Source of the DNA: Flavobacterium sp.
GTDB taxonomy: Bacteria > Bacteroidota > Bacteroidia > Flavobacteriales > Flavobacteriaceae
Assembly: GCA_016787805.1 (NCBI GenBank)
Contig: JAEUTY010000045.1
Location: 1 to 64,000, forward strand
Direction of reading: 5' to 3'
DNA: 64,000 bases
The notes under the pieces are model-generated. The model was not told the origin of the DNA. It searched no databases and was given only the letters and a program-made list of their open reading frames with translations. Position 1 is the stretch's first letter; each line of letters opens with the position of its first letter. The translations under genes were made by a program, and so were the position numbers. Below, one piece after another: positions 18,469 to 27,685 of this stretch.

Positions 18469-19071
18469 TTGAGTGAGGTTTTAGCCAAATATTTACCCGA
18501 ACACGCTGTGTTGCCTTGTTTTGAATTGATCAAAATCAATTCGGTGCATCTCAAAATTGTCAACGAAAGGCAAACACGTCATGGCGATTACCGAAAAGGA
18601 ATTTCAGGTAAGCACGAAGTTACAGTCAATGCTAATTTGAATAAATACCGTTTTTTAATCACATTGGTGCATGAAATTGCACATTTGGTAGCTTTTGAAA
18701 AGTTTGGTAAACACATCAAACCACATGGAGTAGAGTGGAAGATGACATTTCAAAGGTTGATGGTGCCGTTCATTCGACCCGAAATTTTTCCGCATTCGGT
18801 TTTGCCTTTAGTAGCCAACCATTTTCGAAATCCAACTGCCAGTAGTGATACAGATGCGAAATTGGCTTTTGCTTTAAAGCAATTTGACGAGCGAAAAGTG
18901 GATATTCATTTTGTACATGAAGTGCCCAGTGGTAGTTTTTTTCGCATCAAAAACGGAAGAGTTTTTCAAAAAAAAGGCCTTCGTGTCAAACGATATGAAT
19001 GCATCGAGGTAAAAACAGGAAGAACTTTTTTATTCAATGCCAATGCTGAAGTCGAAATTATTCCAGGATAA
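18469..19071 (+). CDS. SprT-like zinc metalloprotease-domain protein
   Basis: The 200-residue product has the SprT-like core with the zinc motif TLVHEIAHLVAFEKFG (HExxH about residues 67-71) and a second histidine in PHGVEWKMTF (about 84), as in SprT and Spartan. The C-terminal half carries a beta-rich segment where family members have a zinc ribbon, but only scattered cysteine (one in YECIEV) is seen, so the ribbon appears lost. The start is TTG at 18469, 2 nt after the SDR stop; no ATG is available nearby. The cellular role of short bacterial SprT-like proteins is unknown. Confidence 0.85.
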   Translation: MSEVLAKYLPEHAVLPCFELIKINSVHLKIVNERQTRHGDYRKGISGKHEVTVNANLNKYRFLITLVHEIAHLVAFEKFGKHIKPHGVEWKMTFQRLMVPFIRPEIFPHSVLPLVANHFRNPTASSDTDAKLAFALKQFDERKVDIHFVHEVPSGSFFRIKNGRVFQKKGLRVKRYECIEVKTGRTFLFNANAEVEIIPG

Positions 19072-19094
19072 GAAATAATTAAATCATACTGTTG

Positions 19095-19127
19095 TTGTGA
19101 GAATCCTTTTAATAATAAATATATTTG
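19095..19127 (+). promoter_or_regulatory. Promoter of the mannose-1-phosphate guanylyltransferase gene
   Basis: TTG at 19095-19097 and TATATTTG at 19120-19127 (22-nt spacer). It gives a leader of about 65 nt that contains the repetitive phrase AACTCAGTAACTAAGTAACT and a small hairpin CCGAAAGCTATCGG. Confidence 0.55.
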
Positions 19128-19198
19128 CATCACTAATAAAAAAAACTAAGCAACTCTCCCGAAAGCTATCGGAACTCAGTAACTAAGTAACTCAACAA

Positions 19199-20260
19199 AT
19201 GAACAAGAACTATTACGCAATTATAATGGCTGGTGGAGTTGGTTCGCGCTTTTGGCCAGTTTCAACGACCGAATTTCCAAAGCAATTTCACGATATGTTA
19301 GGAGCAGGTCAAACTTTGATCCAAAAAACCTTTAGCCGATTAGCAAAAACAGTTCCTGCCGAGAATATTTTAGTGTTAACCAACGAGCGCTACAATGCAA
19401 TAGTACTTGAACAATTGCCATTGATTAAACCCGAGCAAATTGTACTTGAACCTGCTATGCGAAACACAGCTCCTTGTATTTTATATGCGTCGTTGAAAAT
19501 AAAAAAACAAAACCCTGACGCAGTTATGGTAGTGGCGCCAAGCGATCACTGGATTGAAGATGAAACTGCTTTTGCCGATAATTTAAAAAAGTGTTTTGAT
19601 TTCTGTCAAAATGAAAATGCTTTGATGACATTAGGCATTCAACCCACATTTCCCAATACTGGTTTTGGCTATATAGAATTTGATAAAACAGATGCAAATG
19701 CAATCAAAAAAGTCAATCAATTTCGTGAAAAACCCGATTACGAAACCGCAAAGTCGTTTTTAGATGCTGGAAATTTCCTTTGGAATGGCGGAATTTTTAT
19801 CTGGAGTGTTGCATCAATTATAGCTGCATTTGAAAAATTCCAACCACAAATGAATGCTTTGTTCATGCAAGGTTACGAAACGTTCAATACCAACAATGAA
19901 GCACAATTTATAGCCATAAATTACGAAAAAGCCGAAAACATCTCTATTGATTACGCCGTAATGGAAAAAGCCGCCAATGTGTATGTTTTACCAGCCACTT
20001 TCGATTGGAATGACTTAGGAACTTGGGGACAATTGCACGACAAAATTGATAAAGACGATAACAATAATGGCATCATCAATGCCAAAGTAATTTTAGAAAA
20101 TGCATCCAACAATATCATTCGTTCTGATGCCGATAAAATCATAGTGATTGATGGTTTGCACGATTACATCATTGTTGATAAAGAAGGCGTTTTGCTCATT
20201 TATCCCAAAAACAAAGAGCAAGATATAAAGCGAATTACGGCTTTGGCCAATGATTTATAA
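19199..20260 (+). CDS. manC: Mannose-1-phosphate guanylyltransferase
   Basis: It makes GDP-mannose from GTP and mannose-1-phosphate, a precursor for GDP-fucose, O-antigen, exopolysaccharide and protein glycans. The 353-residue product has the nucleotidyltransferase motif MAGGVGSRFWPVST (GGxGxRxWP) at residues 10-23, VVAPSDHWI (metal-binding Asp), GYIEF, FREKPD and NGGIFIWS (about 200). It ends after the beta-helix-like DYIIVDKEGVLLIYPK block, so it is the short form without the C-terminal mannose-6-phosphate isomerase cupin seen in ManC/AlgA fusions. It is alone in its transcript and followed by a hairpin repeat. Confidence 0.93.
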   Translation: MNKNYYAIIMAGGVGSRFWPVSTTEFPKQFHDMLGAGQTLIQKTFSRLAKTVPAENILVLTNERYNAIVLEQLPLIKPEQIVLEPAMRNTAPCILYASLKIKKQNPDAVMVVAPSDHWIEDETAFADNLKKCFDFCQNENALMTLGIQPTFPNTGFGYIEFDKTDANAIKKVNQFREKPDYETAKSFLDAGNFLWNGGIFIWSVASIIAAFEKFQPQMNALFMQGYETFNTNNEAQFIAINYEKAENISIDYAVMEKAANVYVLPATFDWNDLGTWGQLHDKIDKDDNNNGIINAKVILENASNNIIRSDADKIIVIDGLHDYIIVDKEGVLLIYPKNKEQDIKRITALANDL

Positions 20261-20272
20261 TTGTTTTTTTTT

Positions 20273-20430
20273 GAAGCTATTCCCGCTCTACGTTACAAGT
20301 CCTCAGCCCAAAATGTGTTTTTGTACGACTGTTGCCAGCTTCCTTTGGTCGCTTGCACCAGCCAACAACAACTACATTTTGGTCTTGCGGGCTTTTCTCT
20401 TCGATCGGGGCTAAGAGTAAGTAGTTCAAT
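20273..20430 (+). repeat. Hairpin repeat, copy A (3' of manC)
   Basis: Begins GAAGCTATTCCCGCT 12 nt after the manC stop and ends ATCGGGGCTAAGAG plus TAAGTAGTTCAAT. Inner arms CCAAAATGT (20308-20316) and ACATTTTGG (20374-20382) pair perfectly; the apical part carries AGCTTCCTTTGGTCGCTT (20337-20354), identical in copy B. It fills most of the gap to the next gene; the reading frames through it are not real genes. Confidence 0.75.
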
Positions 20431-20537
20431 AGCAGAAATCTAACGGTTTTCACAAATAAAAATTAAGATAATTATTCAAATTCTCATTCAAATCCATCAA
20501 ATTCTAATTTGTGGTCATTTATGTACAAAATTTTACT

Positions 20538-20545
20538 TATATTTG
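20538..20545 (+). promoter_or_regulatory. Minus-7 promoter element of the T9SS type B gene
   Basis: TATATTTG matches TAnnTTTG 16 nt before the ATG at 20562. The nearest TTG (20509-20511) is 26 nt upstream, longer than usual. Confidence 0.45.
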
Positions 20546-20561
20546 AGATAAGTTGAAAAAT

Positions 20562-23500
20562 ATGAAAACTAACCTCATAAAAATGCTTCTGTTTTTTGTG
20601 CTTAGTGTACAGTATGCCTACAGTCAATTGGCTGTTTTTAACTTAATCGTAACCAAAACGGATGAAAGTTGTACAGGCAATGGAACGCTTGCTTTTCAAA
20701 CATCCAATACTACTGCTGGTGCTACGATTATCTTTTCAGTTTACTTGCTTCCAGATCTTACTAATCCAATAGCCGTTGTAACCGATACTTCGATTTCAGG
20801 TTTGTCCTCGGGAGATTATAGAGTGATAGCACTGCAATCATTAGGCGATTTAAGCAACTCACAGCAATACGACATTACAATTAATGACACCAGGGTTCAA
20901 TTGGTTTACCAAGCTACTAGTAATCCTATGCTTTGTTATCTTACAAATGGAACTATTACAGTAAATGTTACTCAAGGAACCGCTTTGACCTATGAAATTA
21001 TTTCTGGACCAATAATAAAGCCACCGCAAGCATCTAATATTTTCACCAATATGGTGCCCGGAACTTATGTGATAAGAGTGAATGACCAGTGTGGAGATGG
21101 AATTGTACAAACCCACACCATAAACCAACTCGAAGATGACAATTTAGAAATTGAAGTTGTATTTCCGCAGAACAATGAATATTGTACGCTTGTTGATTGT
21201 TCCACACGTACTATCACTGCTATAGTGACCTCTATTGAAGGCACAACGATTCATTATCCTGTTGAAGTTCAGGCTGTAGTAAATCCACCAGATGGCTCAG
21301 CACCAATTGTGGTGTCACAAATAATAACTTCTGGTCCGGCTACAGAGTTAATTGTAGAAATTCAAATTCCGTATTACAATGTTCAGAGTTATACTTTTTT
21401 TCTCAAAGCAATAGGTACTTGTGGAGAAGAATACCTAAGCGAATTGACAACATTAGAAATAGCGTCATCATTTGAATTGGCAGAAGGATTTGATGAAAAC
21501 TGTGATCCAAAATTAGTAATATTTAAATTGTGCAATTTAATTCCGCCTTTTACTTTAAATTTTTTGAATGCTCCAGCTGGTTTTAATCCTGCTTTGTTTA
21601 ACCCTAATAATTTGGGTCCTTTTAACGAGTATTTTGCTGCTTATGTATCCAATGATACAGCTCAAATTCCTTATGGAAATTATCTTGTTCAACTTACCGA
21701 TTCGTGTGGAACCATTGAAACCAGCGAAATTTACTTAAGCCCAATCGGCGGTGCAATTCCAGATTTTGTAAACATATTGTGCAGTGATAATGATTTTTTA
21801 AACTTAGACGATATTACCTCAATTATATTTCTTGATGCGCCAGTTGAATTCACACCTACTCTGCCTTATGATGCCTCAGGTTTAATTGATGCTGATAACT
21901 ATCTTCATGTTGAATTACCACCTGGTCATTATTTAATAGCAGTAACTACTGTTTGCGGAATTGTGTCGGAACTTGAATTTACGATATTGCCTCGTGAGTT
22001 TATTGTCTTTTCTGATGCGAGTAACACTAGTGGTTGTTCGGGTAGTTATGGTTATATAACCATAACTGCAACTGAAAAATTATCCTCTGTGGTCATTCTT
22101 CAAGCTCCTGCTGAATACTCACTTTCGCTACCTCATGATTATTCGAATCTAATTGATGAATTTTCGATTCAAATATTCAGTTTACCTATTGGCGATTATG
22201 TTATTGAAGTTACAAGTGATTGTGGTGATGTTAAAATTATTACGGTTACTGTTCCAATGTTTATATCGAATGGTCCTTTGTTTTTAATTCAAGGAACGGG
22301 TTGTGATTTTGGTTCAGGCTCACTTACAATGTTTAGTCCAAATGGTAAATTAACTCAATTTATAATTACATCAGCACCCGCTAGTTTCCCTTTTCCGTTG
22401 CCTTATGATTGTTCATTTAATATTGCCCCAAATGGTTTTTTTTGTATGAATTCTTTGCCAGAAGGAACTTATACCTTTTATTCAAAAGACGAATGTACTA
22501 TTGAACGAAACGAAACCATCGTTGTAGATGGTTTTCATGCTACCGAAAACAGTCAAATAATACCCAATTGTGGCTCATTTGATATCGATTTACAATATCC
22601 CAATAACAATACATTGCCTCAAAAATATTGGTTGCAAAAATTCAATACTGTTACTTCTCAATGGGAACACCCTTTGACGGGCGTTGCTTATTCTGAAGGA
22701 GCGCCCTACAATGTTATTAATTCATATCCATTAGTAAATTTATCCATTAATTACAATATTGCTAGTGTTGGCCAATTCAGAATTGTAGCCAATTACTTGG
22801 TATATCAAAATGGCTCTTATACTACAGAATATTGTGCTAGAGTTATAAAAACTTTTGAATATACAGGAGCTCTAAATATAACCTCAAACCATATTATTTC
22901 ATGTAATTCTGGTGCAATTGAAGTTGCCATAAATGCCAATGGTGTTCCTCCTTACAACTATTCCATTACCACCAAAAACGGATTGCCATTTGTTGTCAAT
23001 AATGGTAATTCTAACCTTTTTACTGGCTTAGAAGCAGCATTGTATAATTTTCAAATTATTGATGCTTGTGGAAATATTTTAAATAAGCTTATCGATATTA
23101 ATACTTTAGAAGAGCCTACAATTATATCAAATAATTTATGCGAAGGATTAGTTGGGCGCTTGAGCGTGCCTTCCATTTCCTATCTGAGCTACCAGTGGTG
23201 GAAAGGAAGTGATACTTCAACCGTATTAAGCACAACCAATACATTGGTATTCAACCCTTTTTCTTCTGCAACAACGCCTGGAACTTATTACGTTAGGATG
23301 TATTCTACAACACCAATTTCATGTATTGATAAAACGCTTTCTTTTGTTGTATCTGCAATTGCCAACCCAAATGCAGGTCAAGACGGACAACTAACCATTT
23401 GTGGCAACACAGAAGCAATTAATTTACTTACACTGTTAAATGGTGCATTCGATGCAAATGGAACTTGGCAAGAGATTACCAGTAGTGGAGGATTAACGGG

Positions 23501-24344
23501 AAATATGTGGACGCCTAACGGGAACAATTTTGGGAGTTATACTTTTCAATATACGGTTACTGGTTTGTGTAGCACCTCTGATACTTCTATAGTAATCATA
23601 AATTATAATGCTTCACCATCAGTGCCCGAAATAAATGGTTCGCAAGAGGTTTGTATTGGACAATCCATTTCACTTCAGCTTAATACAATATCCAATGTAA
23701 CTTATTTATGGTCGGGGCCAAATAATTTTACGTCTACTGATCCAATTATTACTATTCAAAATGCAACCTTGGAAAATGCAGGCGAATATATTGTCAAAGC
23801 TTTTTTAAACGGTTGTGAATCACAAGCATCTGTGACTGTGTCAATCAACCCCAATCCTCAATTTGAAATTGAAGAAGACTGTATTGGAAGTAATTATACT
23901 ATCCGAATTATTCCTTTTGAAAATTCGTTTAATCCCAATGACGTAACTTATTCATGGTTTGGACCAAATGGATTTTCTAGTACACAAAATCAAATAGTAG
24001 TTACTAATCAAGAAACGGGTAACTATTTGGTTACGGTTACAAATGAATTCAATTGTTCTGAACAAAAAGCATTTGAAATTGTTAATGTATTATGCGAATT
24101 TCCTAATTTAATTACTCCTAATGATGATCAAAGCAATGATAGTTTTGATTTGACAGGATTGGAAATTGATAAATTTGAAATATACAGCCGCTGGGGACGT
24201 TTAGTATACGAAGAAATCGACTATACTAATGAATGGCATGGTCAGAATAGCAATAATGAACCATTACCCGATTCGACGTATTATTATATTATTTATTTGC
24301 GAACTGGAGAACAAAAACACGGTTGGGTTTATCTAGCACGATAA
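20562..24344 (+). CDS. Giant secreted repeat protein with T9SS type B (gliding-motility-type) sorting domain
   Basis: About 1260 residues. ATG at 20562 gives a signal peptide cleaved after about residue 22 (QYAYSQ); the in-frame TTG 9 nt upstream is not needed. The body consists of repeated beta-sandwich modules of about 70-90 residues that end in a DxCG motif (RVNDQCGDG, QLTDSCGTI, VTTVCGIV, VTSDCGDV, IIDACGNI), followed by two Ig-like modules near 1020-1170 (ATLENAGEYIV, QETGNYLVTV). The last about 85 residues (FPNLITPNDDQSNDSFDL, YSRWGRLVYE, LPDSTYYYII) form the CHU_C/type B sorting domain. Likely a surface adhesin; many conserved cysteine pairs. No catalytic motif seen. Confidence 0.88.
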   Translation: MKTNLIKMLLFFVLSVQYAYSQLAVFNLIVTKTDESCTGNGTLAFQTSNTTAGATIIFSVYLLPDLTNPIAVVTDTSISGLSSGDYRVIALQSLGDLSNSQQYDITINDTRVQLVYQATSNPMLCYLTNGTITVNVTQGTALTYEIISGPIIKPPQASNIFTNMVPGTYVIRVNDQCGDGIVQTHTINQLEDDNLEIEVVFPQNNEYCTLVDCSTRTITAIVTSIEGTTIHYPVEVQAVVNPPDGSAPIVVSQIITSGPATELIVEIQIPYYNVQSYTFFLKAIGTCGEEYLSELTTLEIASSFELAEGFDENCDPKLVIFKLCNLIPPFTLNFLNAPAGFNPALFNPNNLGPFNEYFAAYVSNDTAQIPYGNYLVQLTDSCGTIETSEIYLSPIGGAIPDFVNILCSDNDFLNLDDITSIIFLDAPVEFTPTLPYDASGLIDADNYLHVELPPGHYLIAVTTVCGIVSELEFTILPREFIVFSDASNTSGCSGSYGYITITATEKLSSVVILQAPAEYSLSLPHDYSNLIDEFSIQIFSLPIGDYVIEVTSDCGDVKIITVTVPMFISNGPLFLIQGTGCDFGSGSLTMFSPNGKLTQFIITSAPASFPFPLPYDCSFNIAPNGFFCMNSLPEGTYTFYSKDECTIERNETIVVDGFHATENSQIIPNCGSFDIDLQYPNNNTLPQKYWLQKFNTVTSQWEHPLTGVAYSEGAPYNVINSYPLVNLSINYNIASVGQFRIVANYLVYQNGSYTTEYCARVIKTFEYTGALNITSNHIISCNSGAIEVAINANGVPPYNYSITTKNGLPFVVNNGNSNLFTGLEAALYNFQIIDACGNILNKLIDINTLEEPTIISNNLCEGLVGRLSVPSISYLSYQWWKGSDTSTVLSTTNTLVFNPFSSATTPGTYYVRMYSTTPISCIDKTLSFVVSAIANPNAGQDGQLTICGNTEAINLLTLLNGAFDANGTWQEITSSGGLTGNMWTPNGNNFGSYTFQYTVTGLCSTSDTSIVIINYNASPSVPEINGSQEVCIGQSISLQLNTISNVTYLWSGPNNFTSTDPIITIQNATLENAGEYIVKAFLNGCESQASVTVSINPNPQFEIEEDCIGSNYTIRIIPFENSFNPNDVTYSWFGPNGFSSTQNQIVVTNQETGNYLVTVTNEFNCSEQKAFEIVNVLCEFPNLITPNDDQSNDSFDLTGLEIDKFEIYSRWGRLVYEEIDYTNEWHGQNSNNEPLPDSTYYYIIYLRTGEQKHGWVYLAR

Positions 24345-25109
24345 TTAGTCTTCTTTGTTTTGTGCTTTTCTAATTTTTTTGAAAAGATTGGATGAGTACA
24401 CAAAGTCGACAATTGCTTCGTTATCGGTTTTGAAGATGTCTTTTTTGGTTCCTTCCCAGGCTAAAATACCATTTTTTAGGAAGATGATCTTTTCACCAAT
24501 TTCCATCACCGAGTTCATGTCGTGCGTGTTGATTACGGTAGTAATATTGTACTCTTCGGTAATTTCTTTAATCAAATTGTCAATTACAATAGCCGTTTTT
24601 GGATCCAAACCAGAGTTGGGTTCATCACAAAACAAATATTTCGGATTATTCACAATAGCGCGAGCAATTGCAACACGTTTTTGCATTCCACCCGAAATTT
24701 CAGAAGGTTTTTTATGATTGGCATTAATTAAATTGACGCGGTTAATTACAAAATCAACACGTTCTTTAATTTCAGCTGGCGTTTTATTGGTAAACATTTT
24801 CAGCGGAAATCCAACATTCTCTTCTACGGTCATGCTATCAAACAATGCGCTTCCTTGGAAAACCATACCAATTTCGGTTCGTAGTGCTCTTTTTTCATCC
24901 GAAGTCAACTCAGAATAAATCCTACCGTCAAACGAAATGGTTCCGACTTCAGGAGTGAAAATTCCCAACAACGATTTGAGTAAAACTGTTTTTCCAGAGC
25001 CACTTTGCCCAATAATTAAATTGGTTTTTCCCGTTTCAAAAACAGCCGAAATTCCTTTCAATACTTTTGAATCGCCAAACGATTTCTCTACGTCTTTAAT
25101 TTCTATCAT
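24345..25109 (-). CDS. mlaF: ABC transporter ATP-binding protein, MlaF type
   Basis: The ATPase of an Mla-type phospholipid or sterol transporter linking inner and outer membrane. ATG at 25109 (MIEIKDVEKSF) gives 254 residues and a 4-nt ATGA overlap with the permease gene; the frame continues 60 nt upstream without conserved sequence. Motifs: Walker A GQSGSGKT (about 34-41), Q-loop MVFQGSALFD, signature SEISGGMQKR, Walker B YLFCDEP, H-loop NTHDM. The SGGMQKR signature and NSGLDP (in place of TSGLDP) are typical of MlaF. The substrate-binding MlaD gene is not in the window. Confidence 0.9.
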   Translation of the reverse strand: MIEIKDVEKSFGDSKVLKGISAVFETGKTNLIIGQSGSGKTVLLKSLLGIFTPEVGTISFDGRIYSELTSDEKRALRTEIGMVFQGSALFDSMTVEENVGFPLKMFTNKTPAEIKERVDFVINRVNLINANHKKPSEISGGMQKRVAIARAIVNNPKYLFCDEPNSGLDPKTAIVIDNLIKEITEEYNITTVINTHDMNSVMEIGEKIIFLKNGILAWEGTKKDIFKTDNEAIVDFVYSSNLFKKIRKAQNKED

Positions 25110-25855
25110 TTCGCCAAAAGTAATTGAGTTAATATATAATTCGATAAAATAATAACTACCGATGTCCAAACAAATGCAACTGTACTGGCTTTACCAACTT
25201 CCAACGCGCCGCCTTTCATATAGTAACCATGAAAGGAAGGAATAGTGGCTAAAATCATCGCAAAAACTATGGTTTTTATGAAGGCATACGTAATATGAAA
25301 CGGTATAAATTCGGTTTGAATTCCCATTATAAATTCAGAGCTACTAGTAAATCCACCGTATACGCCTGCCATCCAACCACCTAAAACGCCCAAAAACATA
25401 CTGATTCCAATCACAAAAGGATAGAGAAGAAGTGCGATTATTTTTGGAAAAACCAAATAGTTTAATGAATTTACTCCCATCACTTCCAAGGCATCAATTT
25501 GTTCGGTAACACGCATGGTTCCGATGCTTGAGGTGATAAATGAACCCATTTTCCCAGCCATAATAATAGAAATAAAAGTAGGCGCAAATTCCAAAATCAC
25601 TGATTGTCTTGTGGCAAAACCTATTAAGTATTTTGGAATTAAAGGATTGGTCAAGTTCAAAGCCGTTTGTATCGAAACAACTCCACCAACAAAGAACGAA
25701 ATGAACGCCACAATTCCCAGTGAGTCAATTACTAAATCGTCGATTTCCTTGAAAATCAGCCCTTTCATTACCGACCATTTGGTAGGCTTATTGAAGACTT
25801 CTTTCAGCATCAAAAAGTATTTTCCTATTTGCGATAAATAGCGTACGAGCATCAT
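25106..25855 (-). CDS. mlaE: ABC transporter permease, MlaE type
   Basis: The 249-residue inner-membrane permease of the MlaEF transporter. It has the MlaE family pattern: SFFVGGVVSIQTALNL near residue 55, EFAPTFISIIMAGKMGSFITSSIGTMRVTEQIDALEVMG (about 88-126; the ExGP-like and EQIDAL coupling helix that contacts the ATPase), and about five membrane helices. Two adjacent ATGs (25855 and 25852) are possible starts. It is the first gene of a two-gene operon, translationally coupled to mlaF. Confidence 0.9.
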   Translation of the reverse strand: MMLVRYLSQIGKYFLMLKEVFNKPTKWSVMKGLIFKEIDDLVIDSLGIVAFISFFVGGVVSIQTALNLTNPLIPKYLIGFATRQSVILEFAPTFISIIMAGKMGSFITSSIGTMRVTEQIDALEVMGVNSLNYLVFPKIIALLLYPFVIGISMFLGVLGGWMAGVYGGFTSSSEFIMGIQTEFIPFHITYAFIKTIVFAMILATIPSFHGYYMKGGALEVGKASTVAFVWTSVVIILSNYILTQLLLAK

Positions 25856-25907
25856 AAGTATAGAATATGTTCAAAAATAGTAATAATTAATTTTAAAATG
25901 TGGCAAT

Positions 25908-25994
25908 TTGTTAATTTGTCAATTAGGCAATTTGAGAATGTGGCAATTTTGAAAATAGAATTGGGAAATTGACACATTGTCTAATTGACACATT
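25908..25994. repeat. TGTCAATTAGACAAT-type phrase repeat
   Basis: This intergenic stretch is built of variants of TGGCAATTTG and TGTCAATTAGGCAATTTG. Its last 28 nt (25967-25994) are the reverse complement of units found at 63629-63664 and overlap the stop codon of the glycosyltransferase gene. Confidence 0.6.
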
Positions 25995-26841
25995 AAATTA
26001 GTTTTGATTTCATTTTATTCCAACGGTATTTTCGAATGAATTTAGCTTGTTCTTCAGTTACTAATAATGGTTTCTTGGCTATTTTGGCTTTCCAGAACCC
26101 ACTGATGTAATCGATAAAAAGCAGCGGTTTTTTCTTCATCATGGCCAATTTTGCTGAAGCTATCGCTGTGATGAAAAATCCGTAGCCTAAAGTATAAAAA
26201 GCTTCGCCTTGTTTGTAGCGCGAAGCTTTGTTGTAGTTGGCACCAGTAGGTTTTAGGTGCTTTACTTTTAAGGTTGCATCTGTTACTACTTTCCATCCAT
26301 AAAATTTGCACAGTAACTCGTCAACGGTATCCCAACCCATTGCAGGTTTTAATCCTCCAATTTGTTTGAAGCATTCTTTTCGATAGGCTTTAAATGCACC
26401 TCGAATGTGGTCTTTGTCGGTTAAATTTTCCAAAATCCATTCGCCATTTTTTTCAATGTAAGCAAAACCGCCCACCATTCCAATTTGCTTGTCCGATTCA
26501 AAATGGTGAATAATCGTTTCAAAATAGTTTGGAGGAAAAACCAAATCAGCATCAGCTTTTACTATAAAATCATAATTATCGTCTAAAGTTTCTAATCCTT
26601 TTTGAAAAGCTTGAATGACTTTGCTTCCGGGTAAATGGATAGCGTCAGAAGTTTTGTTGACCAATTTAATCCATGAATGCTCTCTGGCAAAAGCATTGAT
26701 TACTTCTTCAGTTTGATCGGTAGAATTGTCATTAACCACAACCGCTTTGGCAGGTAAAACCGTTTGTTCCACCAATGAATGTAAGGTTTGAGAAACAAAA
26801 TGTTGTTCGTTGTGCGACGGAATGACAATGTAGTATTTCAT
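25993..26841 (-). CDS. Glycosyltransferase family 2
   Basis: The 282-residue product begins MKYYIVIPSHNEQHFV at ATG 26841; the frame reads 63 codons further upstream but that part overlaps the methyltransferase gene and has no conserved sequence. The GT-A fold is shown by VVVNDNSTDQT (about 38-48), FIVKADADLVFPPNYFE (DxD about 92-94) and WDTVDELLCKFYGW (about 182-195; acceptor/catalytic region). A C-terminal helix pair is present but no strong membrane anchor. It transfers a sugar from a nucleotide donor; the acceptor is unknown. It follows a methyltransferase-like gene by 34 nt, so both may modify the same glycan or lipid. Confidence 0.88.
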   Translation of the reverse strand: MKYYIVIPSHNEQHFVSQTLHSLVEQTVLPAKAVVVNDNSTDQTEEVINAFAREHSWIKLVNKTSDAIHLPGSKVIQAFQKGLETLDDNYDFIVKADADLVFPPNYFETIIHHFESDKQIGMVGGFAYIEKNGEWILENLTDKDHIRGAFKAYRKECFKQIGGLKPAMGWDTVDELLCKFYGWKVVTDATLKVKHLKPTGANYNKASRYKQGEAFYTLGYGFFITAIASAKLAMMKKKPLLFIDYISGFWKAKIAKKPLLVTEEQAKFIRKYRWNKMKSKLI

Positions 26842-26850
26842 GGTTGTTTT

Positions 26851-26872
26851 CTGAGACTGAATACTGAGACTG
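26851..26872 (-). repeat. CAGTCTCAGTATTCAGTCTC repeat, minus copy
   Basis: Read on the minus strand it is a 22-nt element that ends 9 nt before the glycosyltransferase ATG. It matches 21 of 22 positions with 44801-44822 upstream of obg. Confidence 0.7.
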
Positions 26873-26875
26873 TGA

Positions 26876-27397
26876 CTATTTTCTTTCAGCGTAAACGATA
26901 TAATAACGTGGTGTAAAATAACGCAACAATGGACGGAACCCGAATTTTTTAACAGGGTGTGTGAATTTTTCTCGAGAGATAATTTTCCATCCTGTTTTTT
27001 CCAATAACCAATCAAGCTGCCAATCTTCAAATTCGTGGTAATGCCTGTCCCACATATCGGTTTTACTGCGATACGCTGGTGAAAACCACAAACGAAGCGG
27101 AATGGAAATTAATAATTTATCGCATTTTACATTTTGTAAAACCGTATATGGATTAAGTAAATGTTCGAAGATTTCGAAAGCCGTGAACACCTCGTAATTT
27201 TCGGTTTGTAACGCGGTTTGATTATTGTCTAGGTCTTCACCTTTGGTGTTTTTTACAGTATAACCATTTTCTTCCATAATTTTAGAAAACGGATTGGGAA
27301 CGCCTAAATCAAATATGGTTTCTGATGTTGTAACGTGTTTTTGCAGAAACTCTAACGTGTGTTTAAAGCGTTTATTTGGAAATGTTTTTTCGTACAT
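26876..27397 (-). CDS. SAM-dependent methyltransferase-like protein
   Basis: A 173-residue product starting MYEKTFPNKRF at ATG 27397; a second in-frame ATG at 27403 lies inside a mobile-type repeat and is less likely. It has a class I methyltransferase-like core: TIFDLGVPNPFSKIMEENGY (motif I position, with GVPNP instead of GxGxG), EVFTAFEIFEHLLNP (the ExFEHL motif after strand 4), LLISIPL and the C-terminal HEFEDWQLDWLLEKTGW. The glycine-rich SAM loop is weak, so catalytic activity is uncertain. It is followed by the glycosyltransferase gene in the same direction. Confidence 0.75.
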   Translation of the reverse strand: MYEKTFPNKRFKHTLEFLQKHVTTSETIFDLGVPNPFSKIMEENGYTVKNTKGEDLDNNQTALQTENYEVFTAFEIFEHLLNPYTVLQNVKCDKLLISIPLRLWFSPAYRSKTDMWDRHYHEFEDWQLDWLLEKTGWKIISREKFTHPVKKFGFRPLLRYFTPRYYIVYAERK

Positions 27398-27398
27398 A

Positions 27399-27423
27399 GT
27401 CATTGCGAGGAACGAAGCAATCT
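27399..27423 (-). repeat. Solo copy of the GIY-YIG cassette end repeat
   Basis: GTCATTGCGAGG-AACGA-AGCAATCT on the plus strand: the 32-nt terminal repeat of the cassette at 37070 minus two internal AGG/CGA triplets and the last base. It begins 1 nt beyond the methyltransferase ATG. Confidence 0.75.
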
Positions 27424-27544
27424 ATCGTTCTTGTATTGTTAGTTAATTTGCCACAAAGGCACGAAGCCACAAAGGTAAACCAAACTTTTGAATTTTTATA
27501 GAAAGTCAATTTATAGATTTAATTTTGAACACTGAACACTATTA

Positions 27545-27685
27545 TAGCCCAGATAGCAATGGAAAGCCCGGAGCGCTTATGCCTTATACTTGTTGGCTAA
27601 AGAAAGCGACCAAAGGAAGCTTGCTTTTGACTTACAAGTATTGGTATAAGAGCGAGGACTTGAAATGAATAGCTGGATTAGCTTC
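27545..27685 (-). repeat. Hairpin repeat, copy B (3' of the KAS III gene)
   Basis: On the minus strand it begins GAAGCTAATCCAGCT, so that the KAS III stop codon TGA overlaps its first bases, and ends TCTGGGCTA. The arms 27576-27592 and 27635-27650 pair over 15-16 positions. The apical segment AGCTTCCTTTGGTCGCTT (plus-strand 27604-27621) is identical to copy A. Confidence 0.75.

Noticed and set aside
20261-20443. A 60-codon frame after manC
   Set aside because: It runs through hairpin repeat copy A and has no ATG or domain.
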